This document shows, in pieces, positions 32,582 to 42,743 of a DNA stretch of 64,000 nucleotides (its first letter is position 1; each line of letters starts with the position of its first letter). Under the pieces are notes generated by a model that was not told the origin of the DNA, did no database searches, and was given only the letters and a program-made list of their open reading frames with translations. Origin of the DNA: Methanomassiliicoccus sp. (GTDB taxonomy: Archaea; Thermoplasmatota; Thermoplasmata; Methanomassiliicoccales; Methanomassiliicoccaceae); NCBI GenBank assembly GCA_012719175.1, contig JAAYAX010000013.1, positions 140,187 to 204,186 on the forward strand, given 5' to 3'. A program made the position numbers and the translations under genes.

Positions 32582-33964
32582 GTGGGAAGGCGCAGTTCTA
32601 GCAACAAGGCCGCTGGCCGCAGGGGACGTTCGACCGTAATACTGTTCGTTCTCATATTTGGCATGGTCAGCCTCATGGTCGATGTGGCCAACGAGGGCAC
32701 GCGGAGCGTCGTCGGCCCGTACCTCACCATCCTGGGGGCCGGCGCCGTCACCATCAGCATCGTCTCCGGCCTGGGGGAGCTGATAGGGTACGGCCTAAGG
32801 ATCGTTTTCGGATGGATCGCCGATGAGCGCGGACACTACTGGATCTTCGTGTTCGTTGGATACGGGATCAATGTCGTCGCCGTGCCCGCCCTGGCGCTCG
32901 CGGGGGACTGGACCACCGCGGTGATCCTGATAATGGTGGAACGCTTGGGCCGGGCCATCCGCGGCCCCGCCCGGGAAGCTATGATCTCCCATGCGGGAAG
33001 CAGCGTGGGCCGGGGCTGGAGCTACGGCATCCAGGAGGCCTTGTCGTCCGTGGGGGGCATGATCGGGCCCATGGTCATGGTGATGGTCCTCCTCTTCGAC
33101 GGGGACTACCGCCTAGGCTTCGAGGTCATGTTGATACCGGCGTTGGCCGCCATGGTCCTCCTGATCTATGCCTGGAAGGTGAACCCCACACCCGGAGATG
33201 TCAGGGGCCGCTGTCCAGTGAAGGAGAAGCGTGAGAAATTCCCTATCCCGTTCTGGCTCTTCCTGCTGGCCGGAGCGTTGATCGCCGCCGGTTACGCCGA
33301 CTACCCACTGATCGCGTTCCACGTCAGCACGTTCGGAGGGGTGTCCGAGGGGTGGGTCCCCATCATGTACGCCGTGGCCATGGCCGCCGACGCCCTGTCC
33401 GCCCTGGTGTTCGGTAGACTGTACGACAGGATAGGGATGGGCCCGCTCGTCATCGCCTCAGCGATGGTGCCGTTCTTCGTGCCCCTGATCTTCTCCTCCG
33501 ACTTCAACGTGGTACTGATAGGATTTCTGCTCTACGGCATCGGTTTCGGAGCTCAGGAATCGGTGATGAGGGCGGTGGTGGCCGATCTTTCACCGTCCTT
33601 CCGCAAAGGTCTGGCCTTCGGGAGCTACAACGCCGCCTTCGGCCTGTCGTGGTTCCTGGGGAGCGTGGCGGTGGGCATACTCTACGATATCTCTCTGCCG
33701 GCGATGGTCCTGCTGTCAATGTCCCTGCAGTTCGCCGCGGTCCCCCTGCTCGCCTTCGTGATGAAGGGGCGATCGGGTGCAAGACCCACGTTCAAGATAC
33801 CTAGATATAGCCGCCTTCCTGCCATTCAAGCTTTGGTGAGGAAGCCTCCGGCCGAGAATATCGTATTCGTGCTGAACGTTCAACCTAACATGGTAATGGA
33901 AACAACTCCGCCATCTAAAAGGATCGAACCACAACTCTGTGCGCCGATAGGTCATATCCAATGA
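32582..33964 (+). CDS. Major facilitator superfamily transporter
   Basis: A 460-residue protein with about 12 hydrophobic helices. The loop after helix 2 has GYGLRIVFGWIADERGHYW, the MFS motif A region (G-x-x-x-D-R), and helix 4 begins RLGRAIRGPAREAMI, a pattern seen in a group of archaeal and bacterial permeases near multidrug and sugar transporters. The substrate is unknown. The GTG start at 32582 follows AGGTGGGATGG. The last 50 residues (after SGARPTFKIPRY) look non-conserved and may be an extension of the frame. Single gene. Confidence 0.83.
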   Translation: MGRRSSSNKAAGRRGRSTVILFVLIFGMVSLMVDVANEGTRSVVGPYLTILGAGAVTISIVSGLGELIGYGLRIVFGWIADERGHYWIFVFVGYGINVVAVPALALAGDWTTAVILIMVERLGRAIRGPAREAMISHAGSSVGRGWSYGIQEALSSVGGMIGPMVMVMVLLFDGDYRLGFEVMLIPALAAMVLLIYAWKVNPTPGDVRGRCPVKEKREKFPIPFWLFLLAGALIAAGYADYPLIAFHVSTFGGVSEGWVPIMYAVAMAADALSALVFGRLYDRIGMGPLVIASAMVPFFVPLIFSSDFNVVLIGFLLYGIGFGAQESVMRAVVADLSPSFRKGLAFGSYNAAFGLSWFLGSVAVGILYDISLPAMVLLSMSLQFAAVPLLAFVMKGRSGARPTFKIPRYSRLPAIQALVRKPPAENIVFVLNVQPNMVMETTPPSKRIEPQLCAPIGHIQ

Positions 33965-34183
33965 GGATTTTTTCAAAAAGCATGAAAGTTCATCGACCAT
34001 TGATATGAAATTTGAGGGGAGGTCGGCCGGACCTGTATAAGCCCACAATCTTGGTGGTCTTATCCTGATCAGCATGACCTCTCAGATGAGACTGCGATCG
34101 ATGAGAAGAAAGGTCATGAAACCCCTTAATGCGTCCAATGAAGGGTCTTTAATGGTCAATAGAAGTTTGGGCCAAATCATAAT

Positions 34184-37100
34184 GTGAGCGGGAGATTATT
34201 ACATCCTCGCTCCATGGGTTCCGAGGGTCTGAAGGGTAGGAAGAGGAGGGGACGTCCAGTAATAACGACCATAATAGTCCTCGGAACATTCCTTTCTGCC
34301 CTATCCTTGCTCTTCCTCCCTTTCGATATCGCCATCGTCGTGGTGATGGCGATCCTTTTCATGTGTCTATTATTGGATGCTCTTTTCAACCGACTTATCG
34401 ACACCATGGCACTTCGTAACTCATCGAGACGCCCTGTGATGACCGCTCTCGTTATTGGTGGCCTGCTTATCGGGACGGCAGTGATCTCATCCTCGTTTGT
34501 GATCAATGACACCTTGGACAACATGATCTCGACGCAGGCGGCAGAGGCGTTCGGAGAGGTTGACCTGACAGTTGCCTCTCAGAGGGGTGGTTACGAGTAT
34601 TTCGACGAGGGGCTCCTGGATTCTATTGTGAGCGAGTTACGCCAGGTGGATTCGTTAAGGACCGCTCATTCGGTCATCCTTGACACGGTGGCCGGACAAG
34701 ATCTACGGACGGGCATAGGGGAGCCAGCCCTTCAGACGATAGGGGCGGAGGAGCAGGCATACCAGGACCTTGGCGAACTTCGGCGATATGATGGGAGCCC
34801 GATCTCCGGCCCCCTCTCGGGTACGATATACCTCAACCAGGCGGCAGCAAGGAATATGGGTGTCACCGAGGGTGACTCGTTCCTGGTCCTCCGCGGGAAC
34901 AGGACCACTACCTTAACGGTGGGTGCCACAGTGGAGCCTACTGGCCTGGCAGGCTTCAATCGGGTGCCCACGGCCATCATGAACCTCTCTGATCTAATGG
35001 AACTGGTCGACCGCCAGGGTGAGCGTAACCTCCTTATGATCGCCGTGAACGGAGAGATCAACGATGCCAGGGCCGCAATCGATAACATCCTGTCCGAGTC
35101 GGCCTCCGGGACCGGAATGACGATAGTGTCCGACAAACAGGAAACGATACGCAGCACGAGGGAATTCATGAACATGTTCGTGGTCCTCTTCTTCGTCCTG
35201 GGTTCGTTCTCGGTCATCGCCGGGACGGCACTTATCGTAAACATATTCTCCATGCTAGGCGAGGAGCGTAAGAGCGAGCTGGGGGTTCTCCGGGCGCTAG
35301 GTTTTAGGCGGGACCAGTTAAAACGGCTGCTGGTGTACGAGGGGGCCGTGTATGCGGTCCTGGCATCGGCAGTGGGGGCGATACTGGGTGTGGGAATGGC
35401 CTACATTGTCGCTTGGGTGATGGCCAGCGTATCCACCATAACCGGGATGCAGCTACTACCATACTTCGATTTCCGCCCCTCATCGCTCTTCATATCCTTC
35501 GCGATAGGGGCGTTCATCACATTGGTCACGACGTACATGGTTGCTACCAGGATAGCCCGGCTCAACATAGTGGGGGCCATGAGGGATCTGGAGGCGTCAC
35601 GCCCTACTCGACAACAACACAACTTACATCTCATCGGAGCAGCCATTCTGGTTTCAGGCGGGGCACTGACCGCCCTCGGTATCCACGACCGGTCGCTCAT
35701 TCTGGCGAACACCGGTCTGTCACTGATAGGCCTGTCGATCGGGCTCTGGGGACAGAGGCTCATCGCCGATAGGTGGGCGTGGACCATAGGAAGCATCGTG
35801 ATGCTGCTGCCGTGGCTGCCTCTGCCCAACAATGCGCGCTTGTTCCCCTATGCCGTACCCACGGAGATCTTCATCCTCGCGGGTTTGTTCATGGTGACGG
35901 CGTGCCTCGTTCTGATAATGGTCAACAATGACCTGCTTATAGCGGCTGTTGTCAAGATGTTCGGTGGCAGGGGAGAGTACCGGGCGGTCATCAAGACCGC
36001 TATGTCCTATCCTTTAAGGGCCAGGTTCAGGACCGCCCTCAGCATCTTCATATTCGGGCTCGTGATATTTACCGTGACCACGCTGTCGGTCGTATCCAGC
36101 CTGGTCGGCACCAATGTTGGTCTGCAGATAACGGAATCCTCAGGCGGTTTCGATATCATCGCTCAGACCGGCGCTGGGTCGCCTATAGTTGAAGACCCTT
36201 GGGAGACGATGAACTCCACCTCGTCTTATTTCAAAAGTGATAATGCAACCATCGTGCTGTCATTTCCAACTGCTCTTGCGAACCTAGAGAGATATGGTGG
36301 AATCAGTTCTGGATCGAGCGCGGACATTACCCAGATAGTGGGGATCGACCGCCGTTTCTTCGAGGTCGGTAGCTATCCACTGGCAACCTGGGATGAGGAC
36401 AACTTTAGCTCAGAGAGGGATGTTTGGGACGGTGTCCTGAACGATTCGTCCCTGGCCATCGTCGACGGGAGCCTAGGCGGTGGGGTCGACCAGACCGGGG
36501 TCATGGTCAACGGCGATCCCCTGAAGGTCGGCGACCGCATCGCACTGGTTAACGCGGCAGGTGCGGTCAACGTCACCGTCGCGGGGGTAATGAAACAAAG
36601 CGTGTTGAATGGCGTCTTCATGGCCGAACCGGAGGTCCGAGGGGTTCTGGGGGCTCAGGGGTTCGGGCTCATGCTGATACGGCTCGTTGGTGGTCTGGAC
36701 GCCGTGGAGCAGTCCGCTCTTCTGGAGAGGAGCTTCCTCCCCAATGGCCTCCAGACGGTGGCGGTGGCGGAGCTGGCCAGAGAATCGACCCGGACCATCG
36801 ACGGGATGTTCGCCTTAGGAAGGGGATACCTGGCGCTGGGGCTGATCATCGGCATCATCGGTCTGGGAATAATCACGATGAGGAACATCAGGGAGCGCAG
36901 GAAGGAGATCGGGATCATGAGGGCCGTAGGGTACCGCCGGGGGATGGTCTTGGCCCACTTCATGATGGAGTCGGGGGCCATATCTATGCTGGGCATCCTC
37001 ATAGGAACTACAATGGGTGTGCTGGTGGGATACCAGCTGTGGATAGTTACCTTGAAGGACAGCGGCTTCTCGTTCTATCTCGATTGGTGGCCCATCCTGC

Positions 37101-37201
37101 TCATCGACGTGCTCGCATTGGTCACCACTCTTCTTAGCGTTTACCCTGCTGCAAGGGGGGCCACTCATATCGCCCCGGCAGATGTCCTGAGATTTGAGTG
37201 A
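34184..37201 (+). CDS. FtsX/MacB-type ABC permease, large two-module form
   Basis: The 1005-residue protein has two modules, each with an extracytoplasmic MacB-type domain and FtsX helices. The first FtsX block is at about 325-460 (FVVLFFVLGSFSVIAGTALI, LGVLRALGFRRDQLKRLL), the second at about 870-1005 (IIGLGIITMRNIRERRKEIG, IMRAVGYRRGMVLAHFMMES), and the protein ends APADVLRFE, the usual family end. Such permeases work with a separate MacB/LolD-type ATPase for export of lipoproteins, peptides or other substrates, or for mechanical signalling. No ATPase gene is adjacent, so it must be elsewhere. GTG start. It overlaps the next gene by 8 nt. Confidence 0.85.
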   Translation: MSGRLLHPRSMGSEGLKGRKRRGRPVITTIIVLGTFLSALSLLFLPFDIAIVVVMAILFMCLLLDALFNRLIDTMALRNSSRRPVMTALVIGGLLIGTAVISSSFVINDTLDNMISTQAAEAFGEVDLTVASQRGGYEYFDEGLLDSIVSELRQVDSLRTAHSVILDTVAGQDLRTGIGEPALQTIGAEEQAYQDLGELRRYDGSPISGPLSGTIYLNQAAARNMGVTEGDSFLVLRGNRTTTLTVGATVEPTGLAGFNRVPTAIMNLSDLMELVDRQGERNLLMIAVNGEINDARAAIDNILSESASGTGMTIVSDKQETIRSTREFMNMFVVLFFVLGSFSVIAGTALIVNIFSMLGEERKSELGVLRALGFRRDQLKRLLVYEGAVYAVLASAVGAILGVGMAYIVAWVMASVSTITGMQLLPYFDFRPSSLFISFAIGAFITLVTTYMVATRIARLNIVGAMRDLEASRPTRQQHNLHLIGAAILVSGGALTALGIHDRSLILANTGLSLIGLSIGLWGQRLIADRWAWTIGSIVMLLPWLPLPNNARLFPYAVPTEIFILAGLFMVTACLVLIMVNNDLLIAAVVKMFGGRGEYRAVIKTAMSYPLRARFRTALSIFIFGLVIFTVTTLSVVSSLVGTNVGLQITESSGGFDIIAQTGAGSPIVEDPWETMNSTSSYFKSDNATIVLSFPTALANLERYGGISSGSSADITQIVGIDRRFFEVGSYPLATWDEDNFSSERDVWDGVLNDSSLAIVDGSLGGGVDQTGVMVNGDPLKVGDRIALVNAAGAVNVTVAGVMKQSVLNGVFMAEPEVRGVLGAQGFGLMLIRLVGGLDAVEQSALLERSFLPNGLQTVAVAELARESTRTIDGMFALGRGYLALGLIIGIIGLGIITMRNIRERRKEIGIMRAVGYRRGMVLAHFMMESGAISMLGILIGTTMGVLVGYQLWIVTLKDSGFSFYLDWWPILLIDVLALVTTLLSVYPAARGATHIAPADVLRFE

Positions 37202-39578
37202 CATAAATAAAAAAGAAAGATTATATATTCATAGACCTCAAATAATCAATTTTCTAGGGAGTTCTGTCCATTTGGGGTCAGCCGAGCCGTGGTTGGTAAG
37301 CAGTTCATCGGTCCAGTACCGGCAGGTAGCGGGAACGAAGGCCAGAGGATTAGCTGACCTCAACAGGCTCGGTTTCAACGTCCCGGCGACCTGGGCTTTG
37401 ACCTATCGTGCTCATGAGGTGTACAAGGCCGATAGGGAGGCGGCCCTCCGCCGGCTCCGTGAGGAGCTGAAGGACCTGGACTCAGGGTACTGGGCGGTCA
37501 GGTCCAGCGCCGATGTGGAGGACCGGCAGGAATCGTCCTATGCGGGCCTGTTCACCTCCACCCTCGGTGTCAGGGGCCTGGATGACCTGGTCAGAGCGAT
37601 CGAGGCTACATGGGCCTCGGCGGAGTCGCCACGCGTATCCATCTACTCTCAAAGAGGCGGTGATGGAGGGTTGAACGTGAAGATGGGGGTCCTCGTCCAA
37701 CAGATGGTGGATTCGGTCCTCTCCGGGGTTTCTTTCAGCCGTGATCCGGTGACGGGGCGTAAAAAGGCGGTCATAGAGGCGGTCAAGGGATCCGGTGAGC
37801 CGTTGGTGCAGCAGGGCCAAGACCCCCTAAACCTATATGGAGGGGAGGTCCCTGCGGATCTGATCGATGAGATCAGGAAAGGGACTGGACGCATCGCCGA
37901 TCGCCTTAAGATGGATGTTGATATCGAATGGGCCTATGATGGGGAACGCCTGTGGTGGTTACAGGTCAGACCGGTCACCACCAGGAGCTCTGTGAACATC
38001 TACTCCAATCGGATGTCCAAGGAGATGCTTCCAGGGGCGATACATCCGCTGGTATGGTCCGTCAACATACCTCTTCTGAACGGCGCATGGATCAAGATCT
38101 TTCGCCAGTTGTCCGGCCGCAAGGACCTGGAACCCTTCACCCTCAGCAGGATGTTCTATTATCGGGTGTACTTCAACATGGGGGAGATCGGGAAGATATG
38201 GGAGTCGCTGGGGCTTCCTCCCGACTCCCTAGAGAGATTGACCCTGGAAGGAATGGGCAATGGAATGAAGATGCGAATGACACCGCAGGCACTGGCCCGT
38301 CTTCCTTCAATAGCGTGGTTCGCCATCGGGAAGCTGGGCTGGCCTGGAAAGACTGAAAGGTTCATCTCCTCCCACGAACGGACCTGCCATACGATGATGG
38401 CGGATGATCTTACTACAATGAGCGATGAGACGCTGCTTGATCGGTACGAGGTATTGATGCGCATAAACCAGGAGGCGGCGTATCGAAACATCATAACAAT
38501 GGTACTATCCGCGATGTTCACAGGCCTATTGAAGAGGTCGATGGAGAGAGGTGGTGTCAGTTTAGAGGAGGTGGAATGGAACAAGCTCCAGCAGGAGCAG
38601 ATGAGCTATTATCCGAACAGCAGCCTCCGTTCCCTCCGCGATAAGTACATGGAAATGCCACCCTCCCTCAGGGAGGTCTTCGAGGAAAAGGGAGCTGCGG
38701 GGCTGGCGGGCATGGAGGGGAGCGAAAGGTTCCTCCAAGAATGGGATTTGTTCATGGTAAGGTTCGGCCATATTAGTGAGAGCGGGAACGACTTCACCCG
38801 ACCCTCCTGGCGCGAGCAGCCTCTTGATATAATGTTGATGGACCACAACACCACGAACGGCCGGAGGCGCTTGGAACGCAGGAAGTTGAGCGATATCGAT
38901 GCATCGCCGATGAGCAGGCTGTTCATAAGCGGCATGGCCAGCAGGGCCTCACGCTATTCCCTACTGAAGGAGCGAATGAGCTCCTCATACGCACTGGGCT
39001 ATGGTATGTTCCGGCCCCTGTTCCTCGAGCTGGGGACTAGGATACGTGACCGTGGTTCGATCGATTCTCGGGAGGATGTGTTCTTCCTGTATCTGGATGA
39101 ATTGCGCAGTGCGCTGAGGGAAGGAGGCAAGGACCTTCATAGCATCGTTGCATTCAGGAAAGAGGAGATGGAGAGATCGGCCAACATAGCACTTCCAGAG
39201 GTCATCTACGGGGAGGAGGCACCTCCGCCCATCAGCCCCGAGGCTAGGGTCCTGAAGGGCTTGGCCACTTCCAAAGGTTACTATCGGGGACGCATCAAGG
39301 TGGTGAGGGATGCCTCCGATTTCGGCTCGGTTTCGGATGGCGACGTCGTCGTGATACCGTTTTCCGACGTGAGCTGGAGCAGCATCATCGCTAAAGCTTC
39401 GGCGGTGGTGTCCGAGTCGGGAGGGGTCCTCTCCCATTGTTCCATACTGGCGAGGGAGTACGGCATTCCGTCCGTGGTCTCTGTCCCCCATGCCATGTCC
39501 CTGCAGAACGGGGCCACGGTCATCGTGGACGGCTTCAAGGGCCTGGTGTATCTTGATCCTGAGGCGGTAGATCCTTAG
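37194..39578 (+). CDS. PEP-synthase/rifampin phosphotransferase-like enzyme
   Basis: A 794-residue protein with the PPDK-type ATP-binding domain first (KARGLADLNRLGFNVPATWA; YWAVRSSADVEDRQESSYAG; VGV-type VQQMVDSVLSGVSFSRDP; WLQVRPVTTRS) and a C-terminal swivelling domain with the catalytic His in SESGGVLSHCSILAREYGIP. The middle is long and helical, as in rifampin phosphotransferase (Rph) and related enzymes, which use ATP to form a phosphohistidine and transfer phosphate to a small molecule. The PEP/pyruvate barrel of true PEP synthase is absent. Start: TTG at 37194, inside the permease gene; a TTG at 37272 with AGGGAG upstream and a TATA box at 37218-37228 is a good alternative. The acceptor is unknown. 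Confidence 0.78.
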   Translation: MSDINKKERLYIHRPQIINFLGSSVHLGSAEPWLVSSSSVQYRQVAGTKARGLADLNRLGFNVPATWALTYRAHEVYKADREAALRRLREELKDLDSGYWAVRSSADVEDRQESSYAGLFTSTLGVRGLDDLVRAIEATWASAESPRVSIYSQRGGDGGLNVKMGVLVQQMVDSVLSGVSFSRDPVTGRKKAVIEAVKGSGEPLVQQGQDPLNLYGGEVPADLIDEIRKGTGRIADRLKMDVDIEWAYDGERLWWLQVRPVTTRSSVNIYSNRMSKEMLPGAIHPLVWSVNIPLLNGAWIKIFRQLSGRKDLEPFTLSRMFYYRVYFNMGEIGKIWESLGLPPDSLERLTLEGMGNGMKMRMTPQALARLPSIAWFAIGKLGWPGKTERFISSHERTCHTMMADDLTTMSDETLLDRYEVLMRINQEAAYRNIITMVLSAMFTGLLKRSMERGGVSLEEVEWNKLQQEQMSYYPNSSLRSLRDKYMEMPPSLREVFEEKGAAGLAGMEGSERFLQEWDLFMVRFGHISESGNDFTRPSWREQPLDIMLMDHNTTNGRRRLERRKLSDIDASPMSRLFISGMASRASRYSLLKERMSSSYALGYGMFRPLFLELGTRIRDRGSIDSREDVFFLYLDELRSALREGGKDLHSIVAFRKEEMERSANIALPEVIYGEEAPPPISPEARVLKGLATSKGYYRGRIKVVRDASDFGSVSDGDVVVIPFSDVSWSSIIAKASAVVSESGGVLSHCSILAREYGIPSVVSVPHAMSLQNGATVIVDGFKGLVYLDPEAVDP
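37218..37228 (+). promoter_or_regulatory. TATA-like box inside the 5' end of the PPDK-like gene
   Basis: ATTATATATTC could drive a transcript beginning near 37250, which would exclude the TTG at 37194 and use the TTG at 37272 instead. It therefore bears on the choice of start and on whether the gene is transcribed apart from the permease. Confidence 0.4.
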
Positions 39579-40308
39579 ACTTCCTCCCCTTGGAAAGAAT
39601 GTTCCCATGGCCGTATCTGAAGTCGTCCATCTCCGGCCTGAACTTGATTATGTAGAGAGCGGCGACATACAGGGCTAGGAGGACGATCGTCAAGCGTCCG
39701 TCGATGACCAGGGCCAGTAAGGGGGCCAGAGCATACACGAAGGGGGCCACGTGGTAGGTCTTCTTCATGAGCTTAAGGCAGATCACCATCAGTGCAAGGA
39801 TCGCCAACAGGAGGAAGGGGGATAGGAACAGGAAGGACCACAGCATCATGGTCGTTCCCATGCCTCCCTTGAGCTTGAGGAATATCGAGAAATTGGTACC
39901 CAGTAGGGACCCTATCAGGAAGTAGGCGGAAACTTCCAAGGAGTACCCGAAGAACAGATAGGATACCAGCAAGGGTAGGAGGCCCTTCGATATCTCTCCC
40001 ATCACCGTCAGCGTCCCCACGAGCATCCCTGCGGTGTTGTAGGAATTGGCCACACCGACGTTGGTGGAGTTCTCCTCGTAGATCCGCTTGCCCGTCTTCA
40101 GATATGTGAGGATGTAGGCAAAGGGCAGGGAGCCATAGAGATAGAAAAGTATAGGGCCGTACCTCTGGCCGTCGGATGTGGCTGTAAGCATCAGGAACGC
40201 AAGCGTTACCAGGATGATCGCTGCCTTCATGGGCGTGGTGAGCACGAACCCGGAAATGATCGATCTACCTTCGCCATCCTCTATTGTTGTGCTTTCGTTC
40301 ACCAGCAT
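39535..40308 (-). CDS. PlsY-like membrane acyltransferase homologue
   Basis: The protein has several hydrophobic helices and resembles PlsY glycerol-3-phosphate acyltransferases: YGSLPFAYILTYLKTGKRIY (compare SIPFAYLI...GKDIR), STNVGVANSYNTAG (compare GSGNxGATNxxRxxG), ISKGLLPLL (DxxKG) and FLKLKGGMGTT (FKGGKGVAT). Several invariant residues differ, such as the GSGN glycines and the GH before the third motif, so it may not act on glycerol phosphate. Archaeal lipids do not normally use acyl groups, which makes it notable. The ATG at 40308 is chosen because a TTAAATATTTATC box around 40371-40383 predicts a start of transcription near 40350, after the first TTG at 40368. Its 3' end overlaps the PPDK-like gene by 44 nt. 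Confidence 0.6.
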   Translation of the reverse strand: MLVNESTTIEDGEGRSIISGFVLTTPMKAAIILVTLAFLMLTATSDGQRYGPILFYLYGSLPFAYILTYLKTGKRIYEENSTNVGVANSYNTAGMLVGTLTVMGEISKGLLPLLVSYLFFGYSLEVSAYFLIGSLLGTNFSIFLKLKGGMGTTMMLWSFLFLSPFLLLAILALMVICLKLMKKTYHVAPFVYALAPLLALVIDGRLTIVLLALYVAALYIIKFRPEMDDFRYGHGNILSKGRKSKDLPPQDQDTPGP

Positions 40309-40943
40309 CGCCCCGTAAAACAAACCGCCATATCCGATGGAAAGTGTGTATATTCTTATTGACAACAAGATAAATATTTAACTGTCGTTCGAATGTGTTT
40401 TCGAGTACAATGTTAAAGTGTGGTGATAGAAAATGCTCGAATAACCATGTCAGGTGTAAATGGCTAAATAATATAATATGTTACAAATTCTATAATTCTT
40501 CATTGGTCCAGGATCGGTTCTGTTATCGGATCACAAGCCAGACCGATACCCGTCACAAAGACTTGGTGTTAATGAAGACATCCATGTTCAAATTGTTCTT
40601 GGGGTCTCGATATGAAGTGGTCCGTTGGATCTAGTTTGGATACAGAGTCCAGATTGCTTGTTCCCTCGGTTATCTCATCGACAAAAATATTGAAGCCACT
40701 TCACCCGAATGGCTACAAGGAATTTAACTATCTATTCGATGTCTTGGGACTTTTGCGAGAAATGCTGCTGCTCTAGAGCGATCATTCAGAGGCAACAGCT
40801 ACCGTCATAAGATTTCCCATCACAGCGCGACGTCTACTGTATTGCTTTTCCTGAATAGCCGGCCGTTTGGTAATTATATGAAAATTAGCATGAAGAACGG
40901 TTTGTGAATAAATGGTGTTAGTGGGTGGGAAAAGTGTCTCGTC
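40309..40943. other. AT-rich intergenic region with one short open frame
   Basis: This stretch carries the PlsY-like promoter at its left end. An open frame at 40612-40776 (54 codons, plus strand) reads LDTESRLLVPSVISSTK and LKPLHPNG, which is faintly like part of a DDE transposase; I regard this as unproven. A TAATATAATATGTTAC region at 40468-40485 is promoter-like but has no gene after it. Confidence 0.35.
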
Positions 40944-42743
40944 CTAAGGTGCAGACCTCTTCCTCAACACGAGGATTGCCACTAATGCCGCCACCCCTGC
41001 TAACACAAGGCCGCCAGCGAAAATGTACTCAAGTGGTAGGCCCGATGGGTCCGTTGTCCTTGTACCGTCCGCGATCATTGCTTCTATCGGGCCGGCGGAT
41101 TGCCCCTCACCATTGCCATTGACCGCAGCGACCGAGTAATAATATTTTACACCTTCCTCGAGACCGCTGTCCAAGTACGACGTTCCGGTAATGGTGGCGA
41201 TGTTGTTCTTCTCGTTCACATTTGATCCTCTGAATATTTTGTACCCGGTGATGATCGAACCTCCGCTGCTGCTAGGCGTATCCCAGGTTAGCTCGATCGT
41301 CAAGTTATTAACCGTCGCCCCAAGGTTCCGAGGAGCTGACGGTAGGTGTGAGATAGACGCTGGTGTAGCCGAGACGGGGTCAGTAACTACGCTCTCTCCC
41401 ACCTGGTTGATCGCCGCGACCTTGTAATAGATGGTCTTTCCGTTCTCCAGCCCAGTGTGCAGGAAGCTCGTGCCAGTGACGGCGATCGCGGTGAAAGCGC
41501 CGCCCTGGACAAAGCTCCAATATACCTTGTATCCGGTGACAGGCTCTCCCCCCTCATTGGTCGGAGCTATCCAACTCAACTGGACCTGACCGTTGCCCGG
41601 TATTGTGTTCAGACCGGTCGGAGGCCCTGGAGGGGTCGCTACATCCGATGTGAAGGTAGCATACTTGAGGTCGCCATTCGAATAATCATAATAGCATATG
41701 TGTACCCGATCCTGAGAGTCTACGGCGATGGAGGAATCACTTCCGACTTTCCCTACGCTGTCGATGGTCCAGGAGCTCCAAGAATTGCCTGAGACGGTGG
41801 CGTACTTTAGGTTGGCGTAGTCATTATCGTAATAGCATATGTGTACCCGATCCTGAGAATCCACGGCGATGGAGGTTAGTAAACCTACATCCCCTCCACT
41901 ATCTACGGTCTGGATGCTCCAAGCCCCACCAGAGTTGGTGGCGTACTTTAGATCATGATCGGCATAATCATAGTAGCTGATGTGAACGTTGTCCTGGGAG
42001 TCCACGGTGATGGAGGAGAACCGGCCGGCAGCTCCCGCCCCGTCAATTACATGTGTGCTCCAGGCTCCACCTGCATTGGTGGCGTACTTGAGATCGTCGT
42101 TCGTATCATCCCAATAGCTGATGTGTATATGGCCCTGGGAGTCCACGGTGATGGAGGACTCTCCACCGACCGTTCCCGTACTGTCGATGGTCCATTCCAT
42201 CCAGGGACCATCTGCGTCAGTAGCATACTTGAGGTCTCCATTCGAATAGTCATTATAGCTGATGTGAACTTGGTCCAGAGGGCTGATAGCGATCGAGGTC
42301 TCAAGGCCGACAATATCTGTTCCATCGAGGGCCTGGTTGCTCCAAACGCCACCTATGTTGATAGCGTATTTCAGGTCACTATTTGTCGAGTCATAATAAC
42401 TGATGTGTACATCATCCTGGGAGTCTAGCGCGATGGAAGAGTAAGTTCCGACATTTCCACCACTGTCGATGGTCCAGGTAGCCCAAGGTCCTCCCAGATT
42501 GTTGGCGTACCTGAGGGCATCATTGGTGTCGTCATAGAAGCTGACATGAACGTGATCGTGGGAGTCTAGTGCGATGGAACAGGACCGACCGACATGACCC
42601 AAAGAATCTATTACCTGGATGGTCGGATTGTCCGCATCAGCTGCCTGGACCGCTCCAGACGTGGAAATGATAATGACCATACCTGCCGCTAGGACCATTA
42701 TTATTGACAATGTCAAGCTCACGCTTACTCGACGCCACCCCAC
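40944..42743 (-). CDS. Secreted surface protein: seven-repeat propeller plus two fibronectin III domains
   Basis: The 599-residue protein has a signal peptide (hydrophobic 8-32, ending GAVQA), seven repeats of about 45 residues with the core SIAVDSQDRVHISYYD and GDLKYAT (about 45-360), two fibronectin III domains (about 370-460, 470-555) and a C-terminal membrane helix (LEYIFAGGLVLAGVAALVAI) followed by RKRSAP. The seven repeats should form a seven-bladed propeller on the cell surface. Ligand unknown. The fibronectin modules are close to those of the 52.2-kb surface protein. It is a single gene. Confidence 0.82.
   Translation of the reverse strand: MGWRRVSVSLTLSIIMVLAAGMVIIISTSGAVQAADADNPTIQVIDSLGHVGRSCSIALDSHDHVHVSFYDDTNDALRYANNLGGPWATWTIDSGGNVGTYSSIALDSQDDVHISYYDSTNSDLKYAINIGGVWSNQALDGTDIVGLETSIAISPLDQVHISYNDYSNGDLKYATDADGPWMEWTIDSTGTVGGESSITVDSQGHIHISYWDDTNDDLKYATNAGGAWSTHVIDGAGAAGRFSSITVDSQDNVHISYYDYADHDLKYATNSGGAWSIQTVDSGGDVGLLTSIAVDSQDRVHICYYDNDYANLKYATVSGNSWSSWTIDSVGKVGSDSSIAVDSQDRVHICYYDYSNGDLKYATFTSDVATPPGPPTGLNTIPGNGQVQLSWIAPTNEGGEPVTGYKVYWSFVQGGAFTAIAVTGTSFLHTGLENGKTIYYKVAAINQVGESVVTDPVSATPASISHLPSAPRNLGATVNNLTIELTWDTPSSSGGSIITGYKIFRGSNVNEKNNIATITGTSYLDSGLEEGVKYYYSVAAVNGNGEGQSAGPIEAMIADGTRTTDPSGLPLEYIFAGGLVLAGVAALVAILVLRKRSAP

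Noticed and set aside
40612..40776. Transposase remnant
   Set aside because: The resemblance to DDE transposase segments is too weak and no inverted repeats or target duplication were seen; kept only as a note in the intergenic entry.
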